NCBI RefSeq assembly: GCF_019331805.1
Contig: NZ_JAHBBE010000006.1
Location: 25,935-76,126 of the forward strand
Reading direction: 5' to 3'
Source: Bifidobacterium pongonis
GTDB lineage: Bacteria > Actinomycetota > Actinomycetes > Actinomycetales > Bifidobacteriaceae
Length of the DNA stretch: 50,192 bases
The notes under the pieces were generated by a model. The model saw only the letters and a program-made list of their open reading frames with translations, searched no databases and had not been told where the DNA came from. Positions 26,355-37,053 of the stretch are shown one piece after another; position 1 is the first letter of the stretch, and the number at the start of each line of letters is the position of its first letter. Both the position numbers and the translations under genes were made by a program.

Positions 26355-27994
26355 TGGGTTGGCAGGTTACGTCGTATGTGTATGGCGGGCATCAGTTGGC
26401 ACCCGCTAGGCAGGAGGATTATCGCCGTGTGGCCACGGCGTTGGATGATGCCGGAGGGAAGCTGATCGCGCATGGCGTCGCGTGGCGTCAGGCGGCGATG
26501 GATCTTGCACGGGATCGTGCCAGCGTGCCGTTATGCCCGGTGTTATCGGGTTCGGGTTCGGGAGCGGGAACGGGAACGGGAGCCGGGCTGGGAGGCGGGG
26601 CTGGTTCGGGGACCGTGGCGACGGCGTTCCCCACGTCCACCACCATCACCGGCTGTGTCGCCGCGCCGTATGGCACGGGTGCGGCGGCAGGTGCGGGCAC
26701 AACCCCCGCAACCGTTGTGCACAGCACGCTCCCCTATGAGCGGCTTATCGCGTTGTGTGGCGAGAACGCCCGGAATTGCGATGCCGATGGCGTCCAGTTG
26801 CGGCGTATGGCCGAACTGCTGGTTCGCGCGCACAGCCTGTACAGTGAGGCGGAGTGGAAAACCCGCGAGGCGTTCAACGAGGTGGGGCAGGCCATTACGA
26901 AGTCCGCGCCCCGTTATGCTTCGCTCGGTATGCTCGGTCTGATTCTTGGCGGGCTGGGCGCGAGCTGGATTGCCGAAGGCAAGCCGAAACCGTCCGCGGC
27001 CTCGCAGGTGACGGCACCATTGCAGGAAGCGTATCTTTCGGGTATCGGGGCGCTGATTTCGGGCACGACGTATTTCCAGGGCCTGTTCGCGAAGGATGAG
27101 GTGAATCAGGCGGCGGGTTCGATCAGCAAGTATTCCGGGCCGGTGAAGGATCTTGCGCAGGGCAATACGTTGACGGTTCGCAAGGTGCGTTCGACCGTGG
27201 ATATGGTGGGGCCGAGCACGTCGGTGGCGGAATCGTTGGAGAATCTGCGCCGGCTTGGCGAGGACAAATACAAGCTGGGTTCCGGGTTGCGCTATGCCAC
27301 GATCGCTGTACAGCGTTATGAGCGGGAGGATGGCACGAACGCCTGGCTGGTTACGATTCCGGGTACGGATGGTCATGCCGATTCGCCGTTCGGTTGGGAG
27401 CAGAACGTCGAGTTGATGAGCGATGACGCCGAACAGCGTAAGCGGGCGGATAGCGCACGCATGGTGGTTGAGGCGATGCGCAAGGCGGGTATCCGTTCCG
27501 ATGAGCCGGTCGCGCTGATCGGCCATTCGCAGGGCGGTATTGTGGCCGCGCAGATCGCCGCTGACCAGTCGGACTCGTACAACATCTGCCATGTGGTGAC
27601 GGCGGGCTCGCCTGTGGCGAATCATCCGATTCCGGAGAAAACGTGGGTGACCAGCATTGAGATCGAGGACGAGCTGGTGGCGGCTTTGGACGGTGCGCAG
27701 AACCCGGAGTCGGAGCATTGGCTGACCATTCGCGGCACGGTGACGCCGACCGCACCGCAGACTGTGGAGGATGGCGTCATCATTCCGCAGTCGAATCCGT
27801 ATGCCGCGGCACCGGTCACGAACGCTTCGGAAGGGCAGGAGCTCAGCCATTGGCTGAAATACCATCAGGCCGCGTATCAGAACGCCAGCGATTTGGGGTC
27901 GCAGGCGGTCGAAAAGCATGAACGGCATTTCGCCGGCGTGATTTCGGGTAATCTGCGCGAAACCCTCTACTATGAGGGGCGCATGTCACGGTGA
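26351..27994 (+). CDS. Large alpha/beta-hydrolase, possible secreted lipase
   Basis: A 547-residue protein; AAGGAGG precedes tandem ATGs at 26351 and 26354. The N-terminus (about 1-60) is helical; a Gly/Ser/Thr low-complexity linker follows (about 62-90); a second helical region contains a Gly-rich hydrophobic segment (YASLGMLGLILGGLGASWIAEG, about 195-216). The C-terminal half (about 290-545) is an alpha/beta-hydrolase with nucleophile motif GHSQGG (VALIGHSQGGIVAAQIA) and candidate catalytic His in ELSHWLKYH. There is no signal peptide. The upstream overlapping WXG100-like gene and the helical N-terminus suggest type VII export. The substrate is unknown; esterase or lipase activity is a family inference. 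Confidence 0.72.
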   Translation: MMGWQVTSYVYGGHQLAPARQEDYRRVATALDDAGGKLIAHGVAWRQAAMDLARDRASVPLCPVLSGSGSGAGTGTGAGLGGGAGSGTVATAFPTSTTITGCVAAPYGTGAAAGAGTTPATVVHSTLPYERLIALCGENARNCDADGVQLRRMAELLVRAHSLYSEAEWKTREAFNEVGQAITKSAPRYASLGMLGLILGGLGASWIAEGKPKPSAASQVTAPLQEAYLSGIGALISGTTYFQGLFAKDEVNQAAGSISKYSGPVKDLAQGNTLTVRKVRSTVDMVGPSTSVAESLENLRRLGEDKYKLGSGLRYATIAVQRYEREDGTNAWLVTIPGTDGHADSPFGWEQNVELMSDDAEQRKRADSARMVVEAMRKAGIRSDEPVALIGHSQGGIVAAQIAADQSDSYNICHVVTAGSPVANHPIPEKTWVTSIEIEDELVAALDGAQNPESEHWLTIRGTVTPTAPQTVEDGVIIPQSNPYAAAPVTNASEGQELSHWLKYHQAAYQNASDLGSQAVEKHERHFAGVISGNLRETLYYEGRMSR

Positions 27995-28163
27995 GTGCGC
28001 GGGGCTTGGCTTGGCGTGGGTATTCGGAAGAGGGTTCGGGAGCGGGTTCGGACGCGAGTCCGGATACAAGTTCGGGCACGAGTCCGAACGTGAAATCCGA
28101 GTGCGATCGCGGACGCCTCGGCCAGAATGCCCGGCATGGCACGCATTCGTGTGCAACGGTTTG

Positions 28164-28169
28164 TATACT
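28164..28169 (+). promoter_or_regulatory. Candidate -10 box placing coaBC on a leaderless mRNA
   Basis: TATACT ends 7 bases before the coaBC ATG, so transcription would begin at or next to the start codon. No ribosome-binding site is seen there. There is no convincing -35 at 17 bases. Confidence 0.4.
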
Positions 28170-28176
28170 GGCGGGC

Positions 28177-29571
28177 ATGTCGCATATTCTTCTGGGAGTC
28201 ACTGGATCGATCGCAGCGTTCAAGGCATGTCATCTGGCATCCGACTGGACCAAAGCCGGCCACGAGGTGCGCGTGATCGAGACTACTGCGGCGGAACAGT
28301 TCGTCACGCCGCTCACCTTCACGTCGTTGACGCACACGCAGACCCGCACCGCCATGTTCCCGCACGTCACGGCATCGGCCATTCAGGGTGATGTCGTCAG
28401 CAATCCCGCCAATCCGGCGTCCATCAACCACATCGCCGACGCGGCGTGGGCGGACGCGCTGGTCGTCGCACCGGCGAGCGCCGACATCATCGCCCGCATC
28501 GCCGCGGGCCTGGCCGACGACACCCTCACGTCCACGATTCTCGCCTACAGCGGCACCGTCAAAGTGCTGTGCCCCGCGATGAACGTGCACATGTTCGAGA
28601 ATCCCGCCACGCAGCGTAATCTCGACACCTGCCGTGCGCTCGGTTGGACGATCGTGGAACCGGGTTCGGGCAATCTTGCTTGCGGCGATACCGGTAAGGG
28701 ACGTATGGAGGAACCGGCTGCGATCGAACAGGCCGTGGCACGTCTGCTGGACGAAGCGCTGCCGCAGTCGACTGCACCCGCAGATACCGCCGCCAACGCC
28801 AGTGCCGCCACCGCCGCCGACGCAGCCGCAACCGCGAGCGCAACCCCAGCCGCCACTCCCCTGCCGTTGCAGGGCCTGCATGTGCTCATCACCGCCGGTC
28901 CGACGCAGGAACCGTTGGATCCGGTGCGCTTCCTCACCAATCATTCCACCGGCAAGATGGGCTATGGTTTCGCGCATGAGGCTGCGGCGCTCGGCGCGAC
29001 CGTCACGTTGGTCAGCGGCCCGGTCAACCTGCCCGAACCGTCGGAACCGGGTATCGAAACCGTGCACGTCACCACCGCGCAGCAGATGTTCGAAGCCGTG
29101 CAGCAGTCGTATGAGGCGGCGGACATCGTGGTGATGACGGCGGCCGTGGCCGATTTCCGCGTCAGCGAGGTCGCGGGCGAGAAGATCAAGAAGGCCGGGC
29201 GAACCAGCATTCAGATCGAGCTCGTCTCCAACCCGGATATTCTCGCCTGGGTCGGCGCCCACAAGCGCACCGACGGTTCGCAAGTGCTGTGCGGGTTCGC
29301 CATGGAAACGCAGAATCTCATCGAGAATGCGGCGAAGAAGCTGGCGAGCAAGAACTGCGACATGCTGGTCGCCAACAATCTGCGCGAGGCCGGAGCCGGA
29401 TTCGGCACGGATACGAACGTCGTGACCGTACTCACGCCGGGCGCGAGTGGCGGCGACAGCGCGGGCACGCCGAACACAGACGCGCCGAACATCGAAAAGT
29501 GGCAGAAAATGGACAAAACCGACCTGGCCCGTCGTCTGCTGCTGCGTCTCGCCGGTATACGCAAGGCCTGA
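28177..29571 (+). CDS. coaBC: CoaBC: phosphopantothenoylcysteine synthase/decarboxylase
   Basis: A 464-residue bifunctional enzyme making 4'-phosphopantetheine in coenzyme A synthesis. The N-terminal CoaC flavoprotein (about 1-180) has GVTGSIAAFKA, PAMNVHMFENPATQ and the active-site Cys in NLACGDTGKGRM. A linker of about 35 residues rich in Ala/Thr (about 195-225) joins the CoaB domain (about 227-464), which has ITAGPTQEPLDPVRF, NHSTGKMGYGFA and KIKKAG. Start MSHILLGVTGS is chosen by similarity; the upstream frame is open but repetitive. It is followed 115 bases later by coaX, making a CoA gene pair. Confidence 0.95.
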   Translation: MSHILLGVTGSIAAFKACHLASDWTKAGHEVRVIETTAAEQFVTPLTFTSLTHTQTRTAMFPHVTASAIQGDVVSNPANPASINHIADAAWADALVVAPASADIIARIAAGLADDTLTSTILAYSGTVKVLCPAMNVHMFENPATQRNLDTCRALGWTIVEPGSGNLACGDTGKGRMEEPAAIEQAVARLLDEALPQSTAPADTAANASAATAADAAATASATPAATPLPLQGLHVLITAGPTQEPLDPVRFLTNHSTGKMGYGFAHEAAALGATVTLVSGPVNLPEPSEPGIETVHVTTAQQMFEAVQQSYEAADIVVMTAAVADFRVSEVAGEKIKKAGRTSIQIELVSNPDILAWVGAHKRTDGSQVLCGFAMETQNLIENAAKKLASKNCDMLVANNLREAGAGFGTDTNVVTVLTPGASGGDSAGTPNTDAPNIEKWQKMDKTDLARRLLLRLAGIRKA

Positions 29572-29686
29572 CCGGAATCGCAAGCCCAGTCGCAGCACAA
29601 CAGCACAACTACACAGCCCAACCGCAATACAGCAACACCAACGTCAATACCCAACCACCAACCAACCCGAGGGAGCATCACGCATC

Positions 29687-30454
29687 ATGCTGATGGCAGT
29701 AGACATCGGAAACACCAACATCGTCATCGGCTTTCTGGAGGGCGAGCGCATCGTCGGCTCCTACCGCATCACCACGAAAGCCCTGCACACGTCGGACGAA
29801 TACACGGTGATGATCTCGCAGTTCCTGCAGATCAGCGGCTACACGCGGCATGATGTGGAGGATGTGATCGTGTGCTCGGTGGTGCCGAAGGTCATGCATT
29901 CCTTCCGCGCTTCGATTATCAAATTCCTTGGTTTCGAACCGATGGTCGTGGGTCCGGGCATCAAAACCGGCATCAACATCCATATGGATGATCCCAGGAC
30001 CATGGGCGCCGACTGCCTGACCGATTGCGTCGGCGCGTACTACACGTATGGAGGCCCGGTGCTGGTGGCCGATTTCGGCACGGCGACCACGTTCAATTAC
30101 GTCGACGGCAAGGGCACGATCCGCGCCGGGTACATCACGACCGGCATCCGCACCGGCGCCGAAGCCCTGTGGGGCCAGACCGCGCAGCTGCCCGAAGTGG
30201 AGATCGTGCGCCCGAAGTCGATTCTCGCCACGAACACGCGCACCGCCATGCAGGCCGGCCTGTACTACACCTTCCTCGGCGGCATCGAACGCACGATCCG
30301 GCAGTTCCGCGAGGAGATCGACGAGCCGTTCAAAGTGGTCACGACCGGCGGTCTGGGGCGTATTTTCAAGGATGATACGGATGAGATCGACGTGTACGAT
30401 CCGGATCTGATCTTCAAAGGCATGGCCCTGATCTACAAGCGCAACGCGCGCTAA
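29687..30454 (+). CDS. coaX: Type III pantothenate kinase
   Basis: A 255-residue enzyme phosphorylating pantothenate, the first step of CoA synthesis. It has the ASKHA fold: DIGNTNIVIG (phosphate loop), VVPKVM, GADCLTDCVGAYY (the usual GADR motif with Cys in place of Arg; the catalytic Asp is kept), VADFGTATTFNYVD, ITTGIRTGAEAL and TTGGLGRIF. GAGGGAG lies about 11 bases before ATG 29687; ATG 29693 is an alternative. The leader 29572-29686 is markedly A/C-rich and looks unstructured. It is co-directional with coaBC, so the two probably share a transcript. Confidence 0.95.
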   Translation: MLMAVDIGNTNIVIGFLEGERIVGSYRITTKALHTSDEYTVMISQFLQISGYTRHDVEDVIVCSVVPKVMHSFRASIIKFLGFEPMVVGPGIKTGINIHMDDPRTMGADCLTDCVGAYYTYGGPVLVADFGTATTFNYVDGKGTIRAGYITTGIRTGAEALWGQTAQLPEVEIVRPKSILATNTRTAMQAGLYYTFLGGIERTIRQFREEIDEPFKVVTTGGLGRIFKDDTDEIDVYDPDLIFKGMALIYKRNAR

Positions 30455-30463
30455 GCAACACCC

Positions 30464-30932
30464 CCATACCAAAATCAGACAAAATCGGCCCATTTCTGTC
30501 CGATTCCGGTACGAGGACCGCCCACGCCTGCCCCAGCAGTACCCCGGCAACGCAACCCACCACATACCAAAATCAGACAAAATCGGCCCATTTCTGTCCG
30601 ATTCCGGTACGAGGTCCGGCCTCGGGCTCACCCGGCAGTAGCGCACGGCAACGCAGCAACACACCGCACGACAATGCGCAACACACCCCCATACCAAAAT
30701 CAGACAAAATCGGCCCATTTCTGTCCGATTCCGGTACGAGGTCCGCCCACGCCTGCCCCAGCAATAACGGCAACGCAACCCACCCCATACCAAAATCAGA
30801 CAAAATCAGCCCATTTCTGTCCGATTCCGGTACGAGGACCGCCCACGGTTACCCCAGCAGTACCCCGGCAACGCAACCCGCCCCATACCGAAATCAGACA
30901 AAATCGGCCTGTTTTTGTCCGATTCCGGTATG
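30464..30932. repeat. Palindrome array 5 (five units)
   Basis: Five palindromes lie in the convergent gap between coaX and the binding-protein gene: about 30464-30511, 30564-30610, 30691-30736, 30786-30832 and 30885-30931. Four share the left arm ACCAAAATCAGACA (G-to-A in the fourth position) and all have the right arm TGTCCGATTCCGGT, so pairing is best on the minus strand. Spacers repeat CCGCCCACGCCTGCCCCAGC and CCCCGGCAACGCAACCC. The segment 30609-30655 is the reverse complement of the flank of arrays 3 and 4. Confidence 0.9.
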
Positions 30933-30985
30933 AGGGTTGCCTACGGTTGCCCCAGCAGTACCCCGGCAGCAGCAACCAGCAGTAC

Positions 30986-31027
30986 CCCGGCAGCGGCAAC
31001 CCGGCAGCGGCAACCCGGCAGCGGCAA
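30986..31027. repeat. Three tandem copies of a 14-mer
   Basis: CCCGGCAGCGGCAA is repeated three times in tandem, followed by looser GCGCAACCC repeats up to the stop of the binding-protein gene. It forms the 3' flank of that gene before array 5. Confidence 0.85.
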
Positions 31028-31058
31028 CTCAGCGCAACCCACCGCAACCCAGCGCAAC

Positions 31059-32666
31059 TCACTGCACGGTGAAGCCCTGGTTCGTGCCGTACTCCTTGAT
31101 GTCCTTCTCCCACAAGGCGATGCCCTGCTTCAGCGTCACCTTGTCTTCGGGCTTGTCGAACGGCTTCAAAGGCTTGCCATTATCATCCAGCAGGCCTTCC
31201 TTCACCGCCTCCTGCCGCTTCTTGTACGACTGCCACGAGTTCGCCCAACGGTACGCCGTGCCCACGGTCGAGCTGAAATCGCTGCGCGCATACACTTCGA
31301 ACGGCAGATACTGGTAGCCGGTGGATACGTTCTTCGCCGCTTCGGAAAGCACGCGGTTGAACTGCTGCCCGCCGAAGTACGGGATATCGAGGCCGCGCGA
31401 ATCCTTGATGGTGGTGCGCGAAAGGAAGCTGGAACTGGTCAGCGTGGGCAGGTCGGCGGGGAATGCGCCGCCGTCCACACGGGTGCTGATGCCTTCGGAA
31501 TTATGCGCCGCGAATTCGACGAAACGGTACGCGGCGTCCGGTTTGCGCGTGGATTGCAGTACGCACAGCGCCGAACCGCCGTTTTCGGACGTGACCCGTT
31601 TGCCGTCCACGGTCGGCATTTGCGCCACGCGCCACAAGCCCGCGCTTCCGGGAATGTCGGATTGCAGCAGCGACGTCATCCACGCTCCGGAGAACACTGA
31701 CGCGATCGTGCCCCTGCCGAGCCCGCGCTTCCAACCGTCCGACCATGTGGCGTTCCGGGTGTCGATGAGCCCTTCGTTGATCATTTTCTGCCAGAACGCG
31801 GTGAAGGTTTTCACGCCTTTGTCACCGCTGAGGTTGACGGTCACGTTCTTGCCGTCCTTGCTGGTGGTGAACGGTTTGCCGCCTGCGAGCCAGATCATGG
31901 CGTCGTAGAAGCTGGCGTCGCCCGAATCGGCGGTGATGTACGCGCCGGTGGCTTTGAGTTTCTTGGCGGCTTCGTAATAGTCGTCCCAGGTTTTGATTTT
32001 GGTGGCGTCCACGCCCGCGTCGTCGAACACGGTTTTGTTGTAGAAGAACGCCATCGGGCCGGAATCCATGGGCAGGCCGTAGACTTTGTCGGCCAGGTGC
32101 ACGGACGCCCAGGTGCCCGGCGAGTAGAAGCTGCCGAAGTCGGAGCCGACGCGGTCCGTCAGGTCAAGCAGCTGGCTGGATACCGCGTACTGGCGCAGCG
32201 CGTAGTATTCGATCTGCGCCACGTCCGGCATGTTGTAGCCGTCTTGGATGGCGGTGTTCAGGTTGTCGTACCCGGAGATGCTGGTCAGGTCGACCGCGAT
32301 GTCCGGATTCTCGGCTTCGAAGCGCTGCACGACCGTCGACATGCTGGGTTCCCAGCTCCATACGGAGATGTGCGTGCGCGTATCGGCCGACTGCCCGCAT
32401 GCGGCGAGGCTCATGACCGTGGCGAGGCTGGCGACGGCGGCGATGGCGCGGGTGGCATACCGGGCACGGTGGGCGCGATAGTTGCGGGCACAGTTGCGGC
32501 GGCTGCAGATACGGCTGCAAATACGCGCAAAACGGCTGGAACGACCGGAACGACCAGAATCACCGGAATCACCGGAATCACCGCTCACTGCGCGGCCGCC
32601 TACTGCGTGAAACATCTCGTGAAACACCTTGCGGAACGTGTGGGGCTTACGGGACTTGCGGGACAT
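31059..32666 (-). CDS. ABC solute-binding lipoprotein, family 1 (sugar type)
   Basis: A 535-residue extracellular binding protein. The lipobox is LAACG, the modified Cys being residue 90 from ATG 32666 (32672 is also possible). The signal region is abnormally long: about 65 residues of Ser, Gly, Asp and Arg, including a GDSGDSGDSG repeat encoded by tandem GGAATCACC-like DNA, precede the helix AIAAVASLATVMSLAA. The mature part is a typical family-1 fold: VWSWEPSMSTVVQRFEAENP, DVAQIEYYAL, WDDYYEAAKKLK, ENGGSALCV. No permease or ATPase gene is adjacent, so it must work with a transporter encoded elsewhere. On the minus strand GATAAT (32679-32674) lies just upstream. Confidence 0.87.
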   Translation of the reverse strand: MSRKSRKPHTFRKVFHEMFHAVGGRAVSGDSGDSGDSGRSGRSSRFARICSRICSRRNCARNYRAHRARYATRAIAAVASLATVMSLAACGQSADTRTHISVWSWEPSMSTVVQRFEAENPDIAVDLTSISGYDNLNTAIQDGYNMPDVAQIEYYALRQYAVSSQLLDLTDRVGSDFGSFYSPGTWASVHLADKVYGLPMDSGPMAFFYNKTVFDDAGVDATKIKTWDDYYEAAKKLKATGAYITADSGDASFYDAMIWLAGGKPFTTSKDGKNVTVNLSGDKGVKTFTAFWQKMINEGLIDTRNATWSDGWKRGLGRGTIASVFSGAWMTSLLQSDIPGSAGLWRVAQMPTVDGKRVTSENGGSALCVLQSTRKPDAAYRFVEFAAHNSEGISTRVDGGAFPADLPTLTSSSFLSRTTIKDSRGLDIPYFGGQQFNRVLSEAAKNVSTGYQYLPFEVYARSDFSSTVGTAYRWANSWQSYKKRQEAVKEGLLDDNGKPLKPFDKPEDKVTLKQGIALWEKDIKEYGTNQGFTVQ

Positions 32667-32828
32667 GTGCATGATTATCAGTGTAGCGACAGGCTGCGGC
32701 GTGGGGCGGGCGGGTAGACCATGTGGAGATTCGTCAGGATGACACCAGTATCCCGATGAACAATCCCCGTTCGCGCTAATCTAGTGGCAGTTCATCTGTC
32801 ATCGCCTCGCAAGGACGGGAGTATCACG

Positions 32829-35826
<2,998 letters not shown>

Positions 35827-35878
35827 GCCGGCCGCCCGCGCGCGGGCCGGAACGTCTGTCTATCAAGGAATGGGACAC

Positions 35879-36836
35879 ATGGATTTTGAGAAGGAACTGA
35901 AGGTCGAGAGGACGAACATCCCCGGCCTGATCGTGTTCGACCTGCCGGTGCACGGCGACAACCGCGGCTGGTTCAAGGAGAACTGGCAGCGCGCGAAGAT
36001 GACCGCGCTGGGCCTGCCCGACTTCGGCCCGGTGCAGAACAACATCTCGTTCAACGCGAAGAAGGGCGTGACCCGCGGCATCCACGCCGAGCCGTGGGAC
36101 AAGTACATCAGCATCGCGACCGGCGCCGTGTTCGGCGCGTGGGTCGACCTGCGCCCGGGCGAAAGCTTCGGCCAGGTGTACACCACCCGCCTCGACCCGT
36201 CCAAGGCGATCTACGTGCCGCGCGGCGTGGGCAACAGCTTCCAGGCGCTCGAGGACGGCACCGCCTACACGTACCTCGTCAACGCGCACTGGAGCCTGGA
36301 ACAGAAGAAGACGTACACGTTCGTGAACCTCGCCGACCCGGAGCTGAACATCGCCGTGGCGAACGCGCCGCACCATTACATCCTGCGTTCCAGCTGGGTG
36401 ATCGGTGAGGGACACAACTTCGTCAAGACCATGATGGCCCTGTCCGGCCGCGTCGCGGACGCGCAGGACGGCCTGAACGAGGTCACCGTGGTGGACGACC
36501 AGTACGGCCGCCTGACCTTCACCCGCGACATGGCCGAGGCGATCTTCCACCTGCTCGCCTCCGGCGCACCGTTCGGCACGTACGACCTGACAGGTTCGGG
36601 CGCGGTGAGAAGCTGGGGCGGACATCGCCCGCGAGGTGTTCGAGCAGACCAACGGCAACGGGGACAGGGTGCGCCCGATCTCGACCGCGGAGTACTTCGC
36701 GAACGCGAAGGGCCCGGTCAGCCCGCATCCGACGCATTCCGCCCTGTCGCTCGCCAAGATCGAGAACGCCGGGTACCACGCGTCGGACTGGGAGGGAACC
36801 CTCAAGGCATACGTCGCCAAGGAACTTGGCAAGTAA
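35879..36836 (+). pseudogene. Broken RfbC-RfbD fusion (rhamnose epimerase/reductase)
   Basis: Starts at ATG 35879 (AAGGAA 8 bases upstream; 35870 also in frame). Residues 1-160 or so are the RfbC-type dTDP-4-dehydrorhamnose 3,5-epimerase (HGDNRGWFKENW, TRGIHAEPWDKYI, PRGVGNSFQAL). At about 36354 the frame passes from DPELNIA straight into VANAPHHYILRSSWVIGEG, which belongs to the second half of RfbD, the reductase: the Rossmann nucleotide-binding half and the catalytic Tyr-Lys region are missing. An extra G in the run 36615-36618 then shifts the frame; the true C-terminus (FEQTNGNGD to AYVAKELGK) continues in another frame to 36836. Bifidobacterial relatives are, to my knowledge, intact fusions near 480 residues. 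The epimerase half might still fold. Confidence 0.85.
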
Positions 36837-36840
36837 AACG

Positions 36841-36882
36841 TGGAGCCGCTGGAAACCCGCGCGTGGTTTTCCAGCGGCTCCA
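36841..36882 (+). terminator. Hairpin after the rfb genes
   Basis: TGGAGCCGCTGGAAA pairs perfectly with TTTCCAGCGGCTCCA (15 bp) around a 12-base loop, 5 bases past the ancestral stop. A strong transcription terminator candidate, though no U tract follows. The stretch up to 37053 is an AT-richer promoter region with no gene. Confidence 0.7.
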
Positions 36883-37053
36883 TGAACGATAAGGCGCTTC
36901 GAGATTCACCCGGATTAGTTTATATGCGGTCTGTGTGGATACCCGCTAAGAACGGCCGTATGTCCATATGTAGACATTAGTGTTGTTGGTCAGCTAGTTG
37001 TCAATCATCCCCCCGAAGGTGGGGAACAGAGCCATAAGGTGAGGGAAACGACC

